Assembly (NCBI RefSeq): GCF_000633515.1
Contig: NZ_AYMP01000049.1
Coordinates: forward strand, 1-64,000
Length of the DNA: 64,000 nucleotides
Origin: Morganella morganii H1r
GTDB taxonomy: Bacteria; Pseudomonadota; Gammaproteobacteria; Enterobacterales; Enterobacteriaceae
Direction: 5' to 3'
Positions 36,348-46,455 of this stretch are shown here, piece after piece (within the stretch, counting starts at the first letter, position 1; every line of letters begins with the position of its first letter). The notes beneath the pieces are model-generated. The model was given only the letters and a program-made list of their open reading frames with translations. It searched no databases and was not told the DNA's origin. A program made the translations under genes and the position numbers.

Positions 36348-37017
36348 ATTTCAGAATCGCTTAGTCGGAACCATTATCCTGGTTGCGGTGGGTGTGATTG
36401 TCCTGCCGGTGCTTTTGGACGGCGATAAGAAATATAACGAAGACCAGTTCGCAGCCATCCCGCTTATCCCGAAAGAAGGGGAGCAGGATGAGATTGATGC
36501 GGTGAATCCGATCAATCAGACCATGCCGACGATGCCGTCAGAAGGGGCATCCAGCGCTATGATTAGCGAAGCGGCACAAACCGGAACGGAAGACGGACCG
36601 GAAGAGGCGTCTGCGGGCGGCAGCACAACCTCTAATGTGCCGCCGGGTGCGGATCCGCTGCCACCGGTGGTGGTGCCGGATAAACAACCGCCGCCGAAAC
36701 CGGAACCGAAACCTGAGCCAAAACCGGAACCTAAGCCGGAACCAAAACCTGAGCCGAAACCGGAACCCAAGCCGGAAAAAGCGCCTCAGGGACAGGCTTA
36801 TGTTGTGCAGCTGGGTGCGTTATCCAATGCCCGCAAGGTCGAGGAAATTGTTGCCACCCTGCGGTTGTCCGGTTATCAGGTGTATACCGTGCCGCGCGGC
36901 AAACTGAAGCTGATTATGGTCGGGCCGTCTGCCTCGCAGGCAGAGCTGAAATCCTCGCTGGGGGAACTGAGACAGCTTACCGGGCTGGATGGCCGGGTGC
37001 AGTCTTATAAACCGTAG
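36337..37017 (+). CDS. dedD: DedD, SPOR-domain cell-division protein
   Basis: A 226-residue bitopic inner-membrane protein. The GTG start at 36337 (reading [20 protein letters not shown]) matches E. coli [20 protein letters not shown] and has AAGG upstream. A membrane segment spans about residues 9-27. The periplasmic linker holds a tandem PKPE repeat (seven units). The SPOR domain (about residues 150-225: AYVVQLGALSNARKVEEIVATLR, ending GLDGRVQSYKP) binds septal denuded peptidoglycan. It overlaps folC. Confidence 0.95.
   Translation: MASKFQNRLVGTIILVAVGVIVLPVLLDGDKKYNEDQFAAIPLIPKEGEQDEIDAVNPINQTMPTMPSEGASSAMISEAAQTGTEDGPEEASAGGSTTSNVPPGADPLPPVVVPDKQPPPKPEPKPEPKPEPKPEPKPEPKPEPKPEKAPQGQAYVVQLGALSNARKVEEIVATLRLSGYQVYTVPRGKLKLIMVGPSASQAELKSSLGELRQLTGLDGRVQSYKP
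36694..36777 (+). repeat. 12-bp tandem repeat encoding (Pro-Lys-Pro-Glu)7 in dedD
   Basis: Seven copies of a 12-base unit near CCGAAACCGGAA occur in frame. Third positions vary, so selection has preserved the peptide while the DNA diverged. The copies may expand or contract by slippage. Confidence 0.9.
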
Positions 37018-37126
37018 CAAATTTAAGGAATTAGCAATATCTGTTAATAAAATCAGTTAACTCTTTGCGGCGATTATAAATTTTTATTTCGCCGCAATTT
37101 ATTTTCAGACAGAGCAAAAATCCGTT

Positions 37127-37142
37127 ACGCAAACGTTTTCGT
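37127..37142 (+). promoter_or_regulatory. PurR operator of cvpA-purF-ubiX
   Basis: ACGCAAACGTTTTCGT is an exact match to the recalled PurR consensus. It lies 54 bases before the cvpA start and just upstream of a -10-like TAGAAT at 37150-37155. PurR with hypoxanthine or guanine represses this operon in E. coli. Confidence 0.92.
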
Positions 37143-37196
37143 TTTCTGTTAGAATGCGCCCGTCACTGATGCCGGGGCATCAATTTGGATAGTGAT

Positions 37197-37703
37197 ATGG
37201 TTTGGATTGATTACGCAATTATTGCAATTATTGCTTTCTCGGCATTAGTCAGCCTGGTTCGTGGTTTCGTTCGCGAAGCCTTATCGTTAGTGACCTGGGT
37301 CTGCGCGTTTTATGTGGCCAGCGAGTTTTTCCCGCTGCTGGCGGATTATTTTACGCGCTTTGATGACCCGCTGGTCCGCAACGGGATCGCTATCGCGATT
37401 TTATTTGTTGCGACACTGATTGTCGGCTCGGTGATTAACCATGTTATCGGTTCACTGGTTCAGCGGACAGGCTTATCAGGCACAGATCGTGTTCTCGGGG
37501 TTTGTTTTGGTGCTCTGCGCGGGGTGCTGATCGTGGCGGCAATTTTGTTCTTCCTCGACAGCTTCACACAGATGAATCAGAGCAGCGACTGGCAGCAGTC
37601 ACAACTCATCCCCCAATTCAGTCATGTTATCAGGTGGTTCTTTGACTACCTCCAGAATGCGTCAAGTTTCCTGCCGGAGAATTTTCCTTCTCCGCCCGGC
37701 TGA
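37197..37703 (+). CDS. cvpA: CvpA, inner-membrane protein of the purF operon
   Basis: A 168-residue protein (E. coli 162) with four membrane segments. The start at 37197 (MVWIDYAIIAIIAFSALVSLVRGFVREALSLV) matches the E. coli N-terminus. TGLSGTDRVLGVCFGALRGVLIVAAILFFLDSF is conserved. It is required for colicin V production in E. coli and is linked to envelope homeostasis; the molecular role is unclear. It is the first gene of a PurR-controlled operon. Confidence 0.95.
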   Translation: MVWIDYAIIAIIAFSALVSLVRGFVREALSLVTWVCAFYVASEFFPLLADYFTRFDDPLVRNGIAIAILFVATLIVGSVINHVIGSLVQRTGLSGTDRVLGVCFGALRGVLIVAAILFFLDSFTQMNQSSDWQQSQLIPQFSHVIRWFFDYLQNASSFLPENFPSPPG

Positions 37704-37718
37704 TGAGGAAAAAACTAC

Positions 37719-39236
37719 ATGTGTGGTATTGTTGGTATCGTTGGTTTTACGCAAGTCAATCAATCAATCTATGATGCGCTCACGGTGTTACAGCACCGGG
37801 GCCAGGATGCAGCCGGTATCGCAACCATTGACAGTAACAATGGTTTCCGGCTCCGTAAAGCCAACGGACTGGTGAAAGATGTTTTCGAAACCCGCCATAT
37901 GCTGCGTTTACAGGGCACACTCGGGATTGGCCATGTCCGCTACCCGACCGCAGGCAGCTCCAGTGCATCGGAAGCACAGCCGTTTTATGTCAATTCACCG
38001 TTCGGTATCACCCTTGCGCACAACGGCAATCTGACCAATGCGCACACGCTGAAACATCAGCTGTTTGAAACAGCACGGCGTCATGTTAATACTACCTCCG
38101 ATTCTGAAATCCTGCTCAACGTGCTGGCGTATGAGCTGGATCGCTTTGATGCGCACCCGCTGGAACCGGACAATATTTTTGCTGCGGTCAGCGCGATGCA
38201 CACCAAAATCCGCGGCGCGTATGCCTGCGTGGCCCTGATTATCGGTCACGGCCTGCTGGCGTTCCGTGATCCGAACGGCATCCGGCCGCTGGTGCTCGGC
38301 AAGCGCGCCCTGAATGATGGCCGCGAAGAGTATATGGTAGCGTCTGAAAGTGTCGCACTGGATACCCTCGGCTTTGAATATCTGCGTGATGTGGCACCGG
38401 GGGAAGCGGTGTATATCACGGAAACCGGGCAGCTCTACACCCGTCAGTGTGCGGCAAATCCGTCACTGACACCGTGCCTGTTTGAGTTTGTCTATTTCGC
38501 CCGTCCGGATTCCGTTATCGATAAAGTCTCTGTCTACAACGCCCGTCTGCGCATGGGTCAGAAACTCGGCGCGAAAATTGCCCGCGAGTGGGAAGATCTG
38601 GATATCGATGTGGTGATCCCGATTCCGGAAACCTCGATGGACAGCGCACTGGAAATCGCCCATATGCTGAATAAGCCGTACCGCCAGGGGTTTGTGAAAA
38701 ACCGCTATGTGGGACGTACCTTTATCATGCCGGGCCAGCAGGAGCGCAAAAAATCCGTCCGCCGCAAACTTAATGCCAACCGTACTGAGTTCCGGGGCAA
38801 AAACGTGCTGCTGGTGGATGATTCCATTGTGCGCGGCACCACGTCAGAGCAGATTGTGGAGCTGGCACGGGAAGCCGGGGCGAAGAAAGTCTATTTTGCC
38901 TCTGCGGCGCCGGAAGTGCGTTTCCCTAACGTCTACGGCATCGATATGCCGAATGCCAACGAGTTAATTGCTCACGGTCGTGAAGCGGATGAAATCTGCC
39001 GCCTGATTGGTGCGGATGCCCTGATTTTCCAGGATCTCAGTGACCTTATCGATGCGGTGCGTGAAGAGAACCCGGATATCCGCGGTCTTGAGGCATCGGT
39101 GTTTGATGGTATCTATGTCACCAAAGATATCGACCAGGATTATCTCGACTATGTGGAAAACTTACGTAAGGATGATGAATTAAAGTTGCGGGATCATAAC
39201 GAAATTGAGAACCTTGAGATATATAATGAGGGTTAA
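37719..39236 (+). CDS. purF: PurF, amidophosphoribosyltransferase
   Basis: A 505-residue enzyme (E. coli 505) for the first committed step of purine synthesis: PRPP plus glutamine to phosphoribosylamine. Cys2 in [10 protein letters not shown] is the glutaminase nucleophile after removal of Met. [15 protein letters not shown] and AHNGNLTNA follow. The PRPP-binding motif is [26 protein letters not shown]. No propeptide is visible. GAGGA precedes the ATG. Confidence 0.98.
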   Translation: MCGIVGIVGFTQVNQSIYDALTVLQHRGQDAAGIATIDSNNGFRLRKANGLVKDVFETRHMLRLQGTLGIGHVRYPTAGSSSASEAQPFYVNSPFGITLAHNGNLTNAHTLKHQLFETARRHVNTTSDSEILLNVLAYELDRFDAHPLEPDNIFAAVSAMHTKIRGAYACVALIIGHGLLAFRDPNGIRPLVLGKRALNDGREEYMVASESVALDTLGFEYLRDVAPGEAVYITETGQLYTRQCAANPSLTPCLFEFVYFARPDSVIDKVSVYNARLRMGQKLGAKIAREWEDLDIDVVIPIPETSMDSALEIAHMLNKPYRQGFVKNRYVGRTFIMPGQQERKKSVRRKLNANRTEFRGKNVLLVDDSIVRGTTSEQIVELAREAGAKKVYFASAAPEVRFPNVYGIDMPNANELIAHGREADEICRLIGADALIFQDLSDLIDAVREENPDIRGLEASVFDGIYVTKDIDQDYLDYVENLRKDDELKLRDHNEIENLEIYNEG

Positions 39237-39259
39237 TCTTTTTTTTGTCAGGTGATGTT

Positions 39260-39853
39260 ATGAAAAAACTGATTGTGGGGCTGACCGGCGCAAGTGGTGC
39301 TGTCTATGGTGTGCGGTTGCTGGAGGTCCTGCAAACGGTGCCGGAAGTGGAAACCCACCTGATTGTCAGTCAGGCGGCCCGGCAGACACTGGCGCTGGAA
39401 ACGGCATACAGTCTGCGGGACGTGCAGGCACTGGCGGATGTGGTACATGATGAGCGTGATATTGCCGCCTGTATTTCTTCCGGCTCTGTCAGAACCCTGG
39501 GGATGGTTATCCTGCCGTGTTCGGTGAAAACTCTGTCGGGGATTGTTCACAGCTACACGGACACCCTGGTGACCCGCGCGGCGGATGTGGTGCTCAAGGA
39601 AGGGCGCAAACTGGTGCTGGGTGTTCGCGAAACGCCGCTGCATCTGGGACATCTGCGGCTGATGACACAGGCGGCGGAAATCGGCGCGGTAATTATGCCG
39701 CCGATGCCCGCGTTTTATCACCAGCCGGAAACCGTGCAGGATATTATTGACCAGACGGTTAACCGTGTACTTGATCAGTTTGATATTTCATTACAGGAAG
39801 ATTTATTTACCCGCTGGAGCGGGGCGAAAAATCCCCGTTCCGGGCAGCCGTAA
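39260..39853 (+). CDS. ubiX: UbiX, flavin prenyltransferase
   Basis: A 197-residue enzyme that joins a dimethylallyl group to FMN to make the prenylated cofactor of UbiD. The start at 39260 (MKKLIVGLTGASGAVYGVRLLEVL) has AGGTGA upstream; an earlier in-frame codon is less likely. Family motifs are ISSGSVRTLGMVILPCSVKTLSGIVHSYTDTLVTRAADVVLKEGR and VRETPLHLGHLRLMTQAAEIGAVIMPPMPAFYHQP. Its place after purF in the cvpA operon is as in E. coli. Confidence 0.96.
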   Translation: MKKLIVGLTGASGAVYGVRLLEVLQTVPEVETHLIVSQAARQTLALETAYSLRDVQALADVVHDERDIAACISSGSVRTLGMVILPCSVKTLSGIVHSYTDTLVTRAADVVLKEGRKLVLGVRETPLHLGHLRLMTQAAEIGAVIMPPMPAFYHQPETVQDIIDQTVNRVLDQFDISLQEDLFTRWSGAKNPRSGQP

Positions 39854-39861
39854 TCCGCAAT

Positions 39862-39889
39862 AACCCGGCCGTTTGTTTCCGGCCGGGTT
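39862..39889. terminator. Hairpin between convergent ubiX and yfcH
   Basis: AACCCGGCC and GGCCGGGTT pair over nine bases around GTTTGTTTCC. The T tract is poor on both strands, but the location supports a terminator. Confidence 0.55.
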
Positions 39890-39894
39890 CTGCC

Positions 39895-40806
39895 TTAATA
39901 CTCCGCCGGACTGTCCAGTAAATCCCGCAGTGCTTCTTCCAGATTGATAAACCGGCAGCCGAACCCGGCTTCCTCCAGCCGTTTCGGCAGGGCATTCTGA
40001 CCACCCAGCACCAGCACTGCCGCTTCTCCCATCAGTGTCTTTACCACAAACGCCGGTACACGCAGCAGATGCGGACGGTGCAGGATCTGCGCCAGTACCG
40101 CCGCAAATTGCTCATTATGGGACGGATAAGGCGCGGTCATATTGAACGGGCCGTTCTGCGCGGGGTCATCGAGCAGAAACAGAATGGCGCTGACCATGTC
40201 ATTGATATGGATCCACGGCATATACTGACGACCGTTACCAACAGGTCCGCCGAGACCCGCGCGGTAGGCCGGCAGCAATTTTGCCAGTACCCCGCCTTCC
40301 GGAGAGAGCACAATCCCGGTGCGCAGCAGACAGACGCGGGTTTTTTCACTCTGTGCCTTCATCGCCAGAGACTCCCAGCGGTCGCACAGGGTATGGGTAA
40401 ATTCCGGGTTCGGTTCATCATCCTCCGTCACCACGGTTTGCCCCTGATCACCATACCAGCCAACGGCAGAGCCGGAGAGAAATACCGCCGGTGGCGTTTC
40501 ACTGGCATTGATAAGCTCACTGAGCCGTTCAGTTATCTGCCAGCGGCTCTCACACAGCAGCTTTTTCTGCTCTTCACTCCAGCGTTTATCCGCGATAGGC
40601 TCACCGGCGAGGTTAATCACCGCATCGATATCATTAAGGTGCGTTATTTCGCTGAGCGAGTTGAGATTTTCTGCGGCTGAGCAAAAACGGGAATAGACTT
40701 TCTGCGGTGAGCGGCTCAGAACCACCACCTGATATTTCCGGGCAATCAGTGCCTGCACCAGCGGGGTGCCGATAAGCCCGGTGCCGCCTGTGATCAGAAT
40801 ACGCAT
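39895..40806 (-). CDS. yfcH: YfcH, TIGR01777-type NAD-dependent epimerase-like protein
   Basis: A 303-residue SDR-fold protein. The start at 40806 ([24 protein letters not shown]) has a perfect AAGGAG. Conserved parts are [76 protein letters not shown] and the C-terminal DUF1731-like [13 protein letters not shown]. The substrate is unknown. It is convergent with ubiX. Confidence 0.93.
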   Translation of the reverse strand: MRILITGGTGLIGTPLVQALIARKYQVVVLSRSPQKVYSRFCSAAENLNSLSEITHLNDIDAVINLAGEPIADKRWSEEQKKLLCESRWQITERLSELINASETPPAVFLSGSAVGWYGDQGQTVVTEDDEPNPEFTHTLCDRWESLAMKAQSEKTRVCLLRTGIVLSPEGGVLAKLLPAYRAGLGGPVGNGRQYMPWIHINDMVSAILFLLDDPAQNGPFNMTAPYPSHNEQFAAVLAQILHRPHLLRVPAFVVKTLMGEAAVLVLGGQNALPKRLEEAGFGCRFINLEEALRDLLDSPAEY

Positions 40807-41063
40807 AGATGCTCCTTCTGCCGGTAGGTTTCTCTGACTATAGCAGTTTTTGCTGCCGGTGGATGTGATCAGCAAGAAAGAAAAACAATCATAGAACCGC
40901 TATCAATTCTTGATATACTGATTCAAAGACCATAATGACCACTATCATTATTAGTTTGGTATATAAAAGCGGTATAAAGCAGAGGCCCGCAGATTAACCG
41001 CGTGTGCCACTGAAAAAACAGAAACAGTATCCGTAATACTGATAAAAAAGAAAAGGTTAGAGG

Positions 41064-41639
41064 ATGGAACAAGATAGCGCTATCGAGTGGGTGGACGTGG
41101 TCGATGAAAATAATGATGTTATCGGCCAGGCGACCCGCGAGCAGATGCGGGCGGAAAACCTGCGTCACCGGGCAACCTACATCGTTGTGCATGACGGCAT
41201 GGGAAAAATTCTTGTCCAGCGCAGAACTGAGCATAAAGATTTCTGTCCGGGCCTGCTGGATGCCACTGCCGGTGGTGTGGTGCAGCAGGGCGAACTGATG
41301 CTTGATTCTGCCCGGCGCGAAGCAGAGGAAGAACTCGGGATCGCCGGTGTGCCGTTTGCCGAGCACGGCCTGTTTTATTATGAAGAGCCGGTTTGCCGTG
41401 TCTGGGGCGGGTTATTCAGCTGTGTGACACACGGCCCGTTCGCGCTTCAGGAAAGCGAAGTATCAGAAGTGACCTGGCTGACCCCGGCTGAAATCACTGC
41501 CCGCTGTGATGAATTTACAGCAGATTCACTGAAGGCCCTTTCACTCTGGCTGACGCGGAATAATCAGAATTATACGCCGGCAGAGCGGCAGAAGCCGGTT
41601 ACAGAGACTGAAGCTGAAATAAGCAGCGACAGCGAATAA
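41064..41639 (+). CDS. yfcD: YfcD, Nudix hydrolase
   Basis: A 191-residue protein. The Nudix box starts at [20 protein letters not shown] and continues ELGI, matching Gx5Ex7REUxEExGU. The N-terminal [31 protein letters not shown] is like that of IPP isomerase-like Nudix proteins. The substrate is not known. AGAGG precedes the ATG. A C-terminal acidic tail ([11 protein letters not shown]) is longer than in E. coli YfcD. Confidence 0.93.
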   Translation: MEQDSAIEWVDVVDENNDVIGQATREQMRAENLRHRATYIVVHDGMGKILVQRRTEHKDFCPGLLDATAGGVVQQGELMLDSARREAEEELGIAGVPFAEHGLFYYEEPVCRVWGGLFSCVTHGPFALQESEVSEVTWLTPAEITARCDEFTADSLKALSLWLTRNNQNYTPAERQKPVTETEAEISSDSE

Positions 41640-42039
41640 AAACCGGATAAGCCTGCAAATATGCGGGCTTTTTTATATTTAAAAACCGGTAAGATAAAAT
41701 GCAGACAGTAAATATTCCGGCAGAAGGAATATCATTGGATATAAGCCGGTATTATTCCCGTTATTCCGGTTTTGGCATTGACTTATTTTCCTGTAAACTT
41801 TCTTTCCGGATATAAACAATAATTCCACAATGTTTATCTGGTATTGTTTCTGACGTTTGTCCGGAAACGACCTGTTTATACAGTAAGAATTAAAAACGAC
41901 CAACACATTGAAATAGGGTTGTTTTATATATTTACACGGATGGGTTGTTAACGGAGGCTGTGATGTATGGCCGCAGGATAATAAGAATCATCCTGAAATA
42001 AACGGAAGATAATAAAATACAACCTGAACGAGAGTAATA
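41640..42039. other. 400-base intergenic region before the M48 peptidase
   Basis: It carries the yfcD terminator on the left and is otherwise AT-rich without a supported gene. It presumably contains the promoter of the peptidase; no operator is recognised. Confidence 0.5.
41649..41675 (+). terminator. Terminator after yfcD
   Basis: AAGCCTGCA and TGCGGGCTT pair (one G-U) around AATA, followed by TTTTT. Confidence 0.9.
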
Positions 42040-44118
42040 ATGAGAAATAAATTAGCAGGATGGCTGTTATTATTACCGCTGCTTCTCACCACCTGGGGTG
42101 CTATTCAGTATTGGCGGGTCAGTGATGCATATCAGTCTTACCAATTTGTCATGGCAGAGAAAGCGGATCTTCAGCATCTGATTGCCAAAAATCCGGATAC
42201 ACAGATTATCTATGATGACGGGGAAACGGTATCTGCCGGTCAGCAGCTGGGAATGATCAACCGTGAACTGAATAAATACAGCAGTGAAATTACGATGATT
42301 CTGGCCAGGGTGGGTATCAGTCAGGGGACTGTCGCCACCGGAATTTTATCATTGCTGTTCGGTGCCGGGGCGATTTACCTCTGTATCAGCAGCGGCCGTG
42401 CTGCCCGGCGCTCCCGCGATACACTGCTGAAGGTCTTTGCCCGCTGCCGCAAACTGCTGCCGTTTATCCTGACCGGGCAGATGACGCTGGTCGGCCTGAG
42501 CATCATTTGTGTGATGGCCTATGAAGCACTGTGGTTCGCCGGTAATTTCGCCATGAGCGGCGGCGGTGCAAAAATCATGGTTTTTATTCTGATCAGTATT
42601 GTGCTGATTACCTGGTACATCATCAAAGGGCTGTTTAAGCTGCGTAAGAGTTTTACAATGTTCCGCAGCGAACCGTCTGATGTGGCAGGGCATGCTGTCA
42701 GCCGTGAGGAAGCGCCGGGGCTGTGGCAGTGGGTGGATGAGATTGCCGCGAAAGTCGGCACAACGCCGCCGGATCATATTATTGCCGGTATGATGGAATG
42801 CTTCTATGTGACATCTCACCGTATAATGCTGAATGAAAATCAGCTGATTGAAGGGAAAACCCTGTACTTCCCGCTGCTCTATTCCGCACTGCTCAACCGT
42901 GAGGAAGCCAGTGCGGTTATCGGGCATGAACTGGGGCACTTCACCGGCGAAGATACCACTTACAGCCTGAACTTTGCACCGATCTATGCCGGTATGAGCC
43001 ACAGTATTTCGCTGGTGGCTAATGAGGTGGAAGATTACTACAGTAAAGTGATTATGAGCCCGTCGGTGTATCTCGGGATCTTTTTCCTTGAGCAGTTTGA
43101 TTTCGCGGTCAGTCACTGGAGCCGTATCCGTGAACTGGAAGCGGACAAAGCCGGGGCATCGGTCAGTTCACCGGCGGCGGTGGCATCATCCCTGTTACGA
43201 ATCTCCGCCGTCAGTGAGGTGATTTCGGAAACGCTGGGTGAGCTGTATGAAGGCACGCTGAAAACGGATGATTTATTACCGGTGGTGATGGCACGCCTGA
43301 GGGAGCGTGGTGTACCGGAAGCCGGTCAGTTTCTGAATGAGGCAACCAGCCACCCGAGCGACAGTCACCCGCAGACCCGTGCCCGTATTGAAGCGCTGTC
43401 TCAGGATATCAGTGATGAGTTGCTGGCAGCCGCTTCCCGCGAGGTACAATCGGATGATTACGCCAATATTGCGGATCTGTTCACGGATGCCAAAGCGCTT
43501 TCCATGATGCTGACAGCATCACTCTCCGGCATTGTTACGGAGTGCATCACACAGCGGACAGAAGCACTGGAAACCCTGCTGCATGAATCTGTGGTGGCAG
43601 ATGAGGTGGTTATCAGTGAGGGCCGGAGAACATTCCGTGTGATGTTCACCTTTGGTCTGGTGGTTGTGGCCGGGATGGGGATTGCCGCCGTGAAACTCGG
43701 TGCGGAAAATCTGATAAGCTCCGGTGCGGTTCACGGCCTGTGGCTGCTGTTGTTGTTCTGGGGGGCGGCGTTTATGTACCGTGACAGAGGAAAAGCACCG
43801 CTGTTTGCTTTTCGTCACGGACAGCTGGTCAGTGATAAGCTGGTACAGGCGTATCCGCTGCACTACATTGTTGATTATGACATCACGGATGTCTACGGTG
43901 TGGCGACGCTCACACTGCATGTGGCTGACGGGGCGCCTGCACCGGACATGGCAGTAAAAAACCGTTTCTTTAAATACGATGCCAAAAAGCAGAAGCTGAT
44001 AATTATGATAGCGGGTGTCCGCATCTGGCAGGGAGAATCGTTATCGGCGCAGGATTTATCGGAGCTGGTACATGGGCAGTTACAGATGGCACATGTGAAG
44101 CATGAGCTGAGGCAGTGA
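42040..44118 (+). CDS. Large membrane-bound M48-family zinc metallopeptidase
   Basis: A 692-residue protein. Hydrophobic segments lie at about residues 7-24, 97-116, 142-162, 178-197 and again near 540-580. The zinc site is H296-E297-L-G-H300 in SAVIGHELGHFTGEDT, with a third ligand (E365) in RIRELEADKAGA. The region between (SHSISLVANEVEDYY) is loop and helix. The second half has no motif I recognise. The overall plan resembles membrane M48 peptidases such as HtpX, but it is twice as long. The gene stands alone in the gap where E. coli carries other yfc genes. A role in envelope protein quality control is only inferred. Confidence 0.82.
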   Translation: MRNKLAGWLLLLPLLLTTWGAIQYWRVSDAYQSYQFVMAEKADLQHLIAKNPDTQIIYDDGETVSAGQQLGMINRELNKYSSEITMILARVGISQGTVATGILSLLFGAGAIYLCISSGRAARRSRDTLLKVFARCRKLLPFILTGQMTLVGLSIICVMAYEALWFAGNFAMSGGGAKIMVFILISIVLITWYIIKGLFKLRKSFTMFRSEPSDVAGHAVSREEAPGLWQWVDEIAAKVGTTPPDHIIAGMMECFYVTSHRIMLNENQLIEGKTLYFPLLYSALLNREEASAVIGHELGHFTGEDTTYSLNFAPIYAGMSHSISLVANEVEDYYSKVIMSPSVYLGIFFLEQFDFAVSHWSRIRELEADKAGASVSSPAAVASSLLRISAVSEVISETLGELYEGTLKTDDLLPVVMARLRERGVPEAGQFLNEATSHPSDSHPQTRARIEALSQDISDELLAAASREVQSDDYANIADLFTDAKALSMMLTASLSGIVTECITQRTEALETLLHESVVADEVVISEGRRTFRVMFTFGLVVVAGMGIAAVKLGAENLISSGAVHGLWLLLLFWGAAFMYRDRGKAPLFAFRHGQLVSDKLVQAYPLHYIVDYDITDVYGVATLTLHVADGAPAPDMAVKNRFFKYDAKKQKLIIMIAGVRIWQGESLSAQDLSELVHGQLQMAHVKHELRQ

Positions 44119-44138
44119 TTTTCTGCTGAAATACAGGG

Positions 44139-44161
44139 AACCGCCGCAAGGCGGTTTTTTT
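44139..44161 (+). terminator. Terminator after the M48 peptidase gene
   Basis: AACCGCC and GGCGGTT pair around GCAA, followed by a T run. Confidence 0.93.
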
Positions 44162-44173
44162 GACGGGATGTAT

Positions 44174-44206
44174 AAAAAATCCCGGCGGGGAAACCCGGCC
44201 GGGATT
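44174..44206 (-). terminator. Terminator of the ackA-pta operon
   Basis: On the minus strand AATCCCGGC (plus further GC pairs) folds onto GCCGGGATT and is followed by TTTT. It lies 30 bases after the pta stop. Confidence 0.88.
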
Positions 44207-44235
44207 ATTGTCTGTGACTTTTCAGTCAGCAGAAC

Positions 44236-46383
44236 TTATTTTTTCTTCGCTTCGTCCTGTGCTGCCTGAATAGCAGTCAGTGCGATGGTGTACGCGATAT
44301 CATCGACTAACGCACCACGGGACAGGTCGTTAACCGGCTTGCGCATACCCTGCAGCATTGGTCCGATAGAGACCAGGTCTGCTGAACGCTGAACCGCTTT
44401 GTAAGTGGTATTACCGGTGTTCAGGTCAGGGAAGATGAAGACGTTTGCTTTACCTGCAACCGGAGAGTCCGGTGCTTTGGTTTTCGCAACGTCAGCCATC
44501 ACGGCGGCATCGTACTGTAACGGACCGTCGATGCACAGATCAGGACGTTTTTCCTTGGCAATGCGGGTCGCTTCGCGGACTTTCTCAACATCGTCACCCT
44601 GGCCGGAAGTCCCGGTAGAGTAAGAGATCATCGCAACGCGCGGGTCGATACCGAATGCTTTAACAGAGTCAGCAGACTGAATTGCAATCTCTGCCAGCTG
44701 TTCAGGGTTCGGATCCGGGTTGATTGCACAGTCACCGTAGACCAGCACTTCTTCAGGCATCAGCATGAAGAACACGGAAGAAACCAGTGAGCTGCCCGGT
44801 GCAGTTTTGATTAACTGTAACGGCGGACGAATGGTGTTCGCCGTGGTGTGAACCGCACCGGAAACCAGACCGTCAACTTTATCTTGCTCCAGCATCATTG
44901 TACCCAGTACAACGTTGTCCTGTAACTGCTCGCGGGCAACGACTTCGGTCATGCCTTTGTTTTTACGCAGTTCAACCAGACGCGGCACATACAGCTCGCG
45001 GATGTCAGCCGGGTTAACCAGCTCGATACCGGTGCCCAGCGTCACGCCCTGTGCAGCTGCCACGCGGCGGATTTCTTCCGGATCGCCTAACAGTACGCAG
45101 GTCGCCAGACCACGTTCAGCACAGATAGCGGCGGCTTTGATGGTACGCGGCTCATCACCTTCAGGCAGTACAACGCGTTTTTTCGCTTTGCGTGCCAGTT
45201 CGGTTAACAGGTAACGGAATGCCGGTGGTGACAGACGGTTAGGACGCTCGGAATCCGCAACCAGGGAATCGATCCATTTGGTATCGATGTGGCTTGCCAC
45301 GTAGTTCTGAACCAGTTCGATGCGCTCACGGTCATCAGCAGGGACTTCCAGGCTGAAGCTTTGCAGGTTCAGCGAAGTCTGCCAGGTGTTGGTGTTCACC
45401 GTGAAGATTGGCAGGCCGGTTTCGAATGCACGTTCGCACAGTTTGGCGATGCTGTCGTCGATTTCATAACCGCCGGTCAGCAGGATCGCACCGATTTCCA
45501 CGCCGTTCATCGCGGCCAGGCAGGCAGAAACCAGCACGTCAGGACGGTCAGCAGAGGTCACCAGCAGAGAACCCGGACGGAAGTGCTCCAGCATATGAGG
45601 AATGCTGCGTGCACAGAACGTCACCGATTTCACACGGCGGGTTTTGATGTCACCTTCGTTGATGATTTTCGCGCCCAGGTGGTTCGCCATGTCGATTGCA
45701 CGGGTGGCAATCAGTTCGAAGTTCCACGGTACACTGCCGACAACCGGCAGAGGCAGGGATTTCAGATCATCCGCGCTCAGGTGAGCGATAGTGGCTTTGG
45801 ATGAGTCATCAAAGATTTCAGACAGGTCAGGACGGGTACGGCCCTGCTCATCAACCGGTGCGTTAACTTTGTTAACGATCACGCCGGCGATGTTGGTGTT
45901 CTTGTGACCACCGAATTCATTGCGGATCAGTTCCAGACGCTCTTTGATTTCCGCTGCGCTGTCATTGCCCGGTGCTGTCACGAACACGATTTCCGCACCC
46001 AGGGTCTGGGCGATATCGTAGTTCAGGGACTGAGCATGCGGGTAGTTGCGGGTCGGTACCAGGCCTTCGATCAGGATCACTTCCGCACCCTGAGTATGCT
46101 CGTGGTAACGGGCAACGATTTCTTCCATCAGAATATCTTTCTGATTGGTGGTCAGCATCGTTTCGACATAATCCATATCCAGCGGCTCTGCCATCTTCAG
46201 GGAAGAGTGAGCGCGTAAGATCTGGGTGGTCTGATCTTCAATACCTGCACGGCGCGGCTGTGCAACCGGTTTGAAGAAACTCAGGCTGACGCCTTTTTGT
46301 TCCATTGAGCGGACAACCCCGAGGCTGACGCTGCTTAAGCCGACACTGGTGCCGGTAGGAATGAGGATAATAGTACGGGACAC
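44236..46383 (-). CDS. pta: Phosphate acetyltransferase Pta
   Basis: A 715-residue long-form enzyme (E. coli 714) that interconverts acetyl-CoA and acetyl phosphate. The N-terminal P-loop-like domain starts [37 protein letters not shown] regulatory domain follows in the middle. The catalytic PTA domain covers about residues 390-710 with [23 protein letters not shown] and [21 protein letters not shown]. It is downstream of ackA by 72 bases and cotranscribed. Acetyl phosphate from this pair also feeds two-component regulation. Confidence 0.98.
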   Translation of the reverse strand: MSRTIILIPTGTSVGLSSVSLGVVRSMEQKGVSLSFFKPVAQPRRAGIEDQTTQILRAHSSLKMAEPLDMDYVETMLTTNQKDILMEEIVARYHEHTQGAEVILIEGLVPTRNYPHAQSLNYDIAQTLGAEIVFVTAPGNDSAAEIKERLELIRNEFGGHKNTNIAGVIVNKVNAPVDEQGRTRPDLSEIFDDSSKATIAHLSADDLKSLPLPVVGSVPWNFELIATRAIDMANHLGAKIINEGDIKTRRVKSVTFCARSIPHMLEHFRPGSLLVTSADRPDVLVSACLAAMNGVEIGAILLTGGYEIDDSIAKLCERAFETGLPIFTVNTNTWQTSLNLQSFSLEVPADDRERIELVQNYVASHIDTKWIDSLVADSERPNRLSPPAFRYLLTELARKAKKRVVLPEGDEPRTIKAAAICAERGLATCVLLGDPEEIRRVAAAQGVTLGTGIELVNPADIRELYVPRLVELRKNKGMTEVVAREQLQDNVVLGTMMLEQDKVDGLVSGAVHTTANTIRPPLQLIKTAPGSSLVSSVFFMLMPEEVLVYGDCAINPDPNPEQLAEIAIQSADSVKAFGIDPRVAMISYSTGTSGQGDDVEKVREATRIAKEKRPDLCIDGPLQYDAAVMADVAKTKAPDSPVAGKANVFIFPDLNTGNTTYKAVQRSADLVSIGPMLQGMRKPVNDLSRGALVDDIAYTIALTAIQAAQDEAKKK

Positions 46384-46455
46384 ATGAACCTCTTATTTTT
46401 TCACAATTCGGTGTTCAAAATAAATCCGCCGGCGGGGGCCGGCGGAGAGCAAAGA

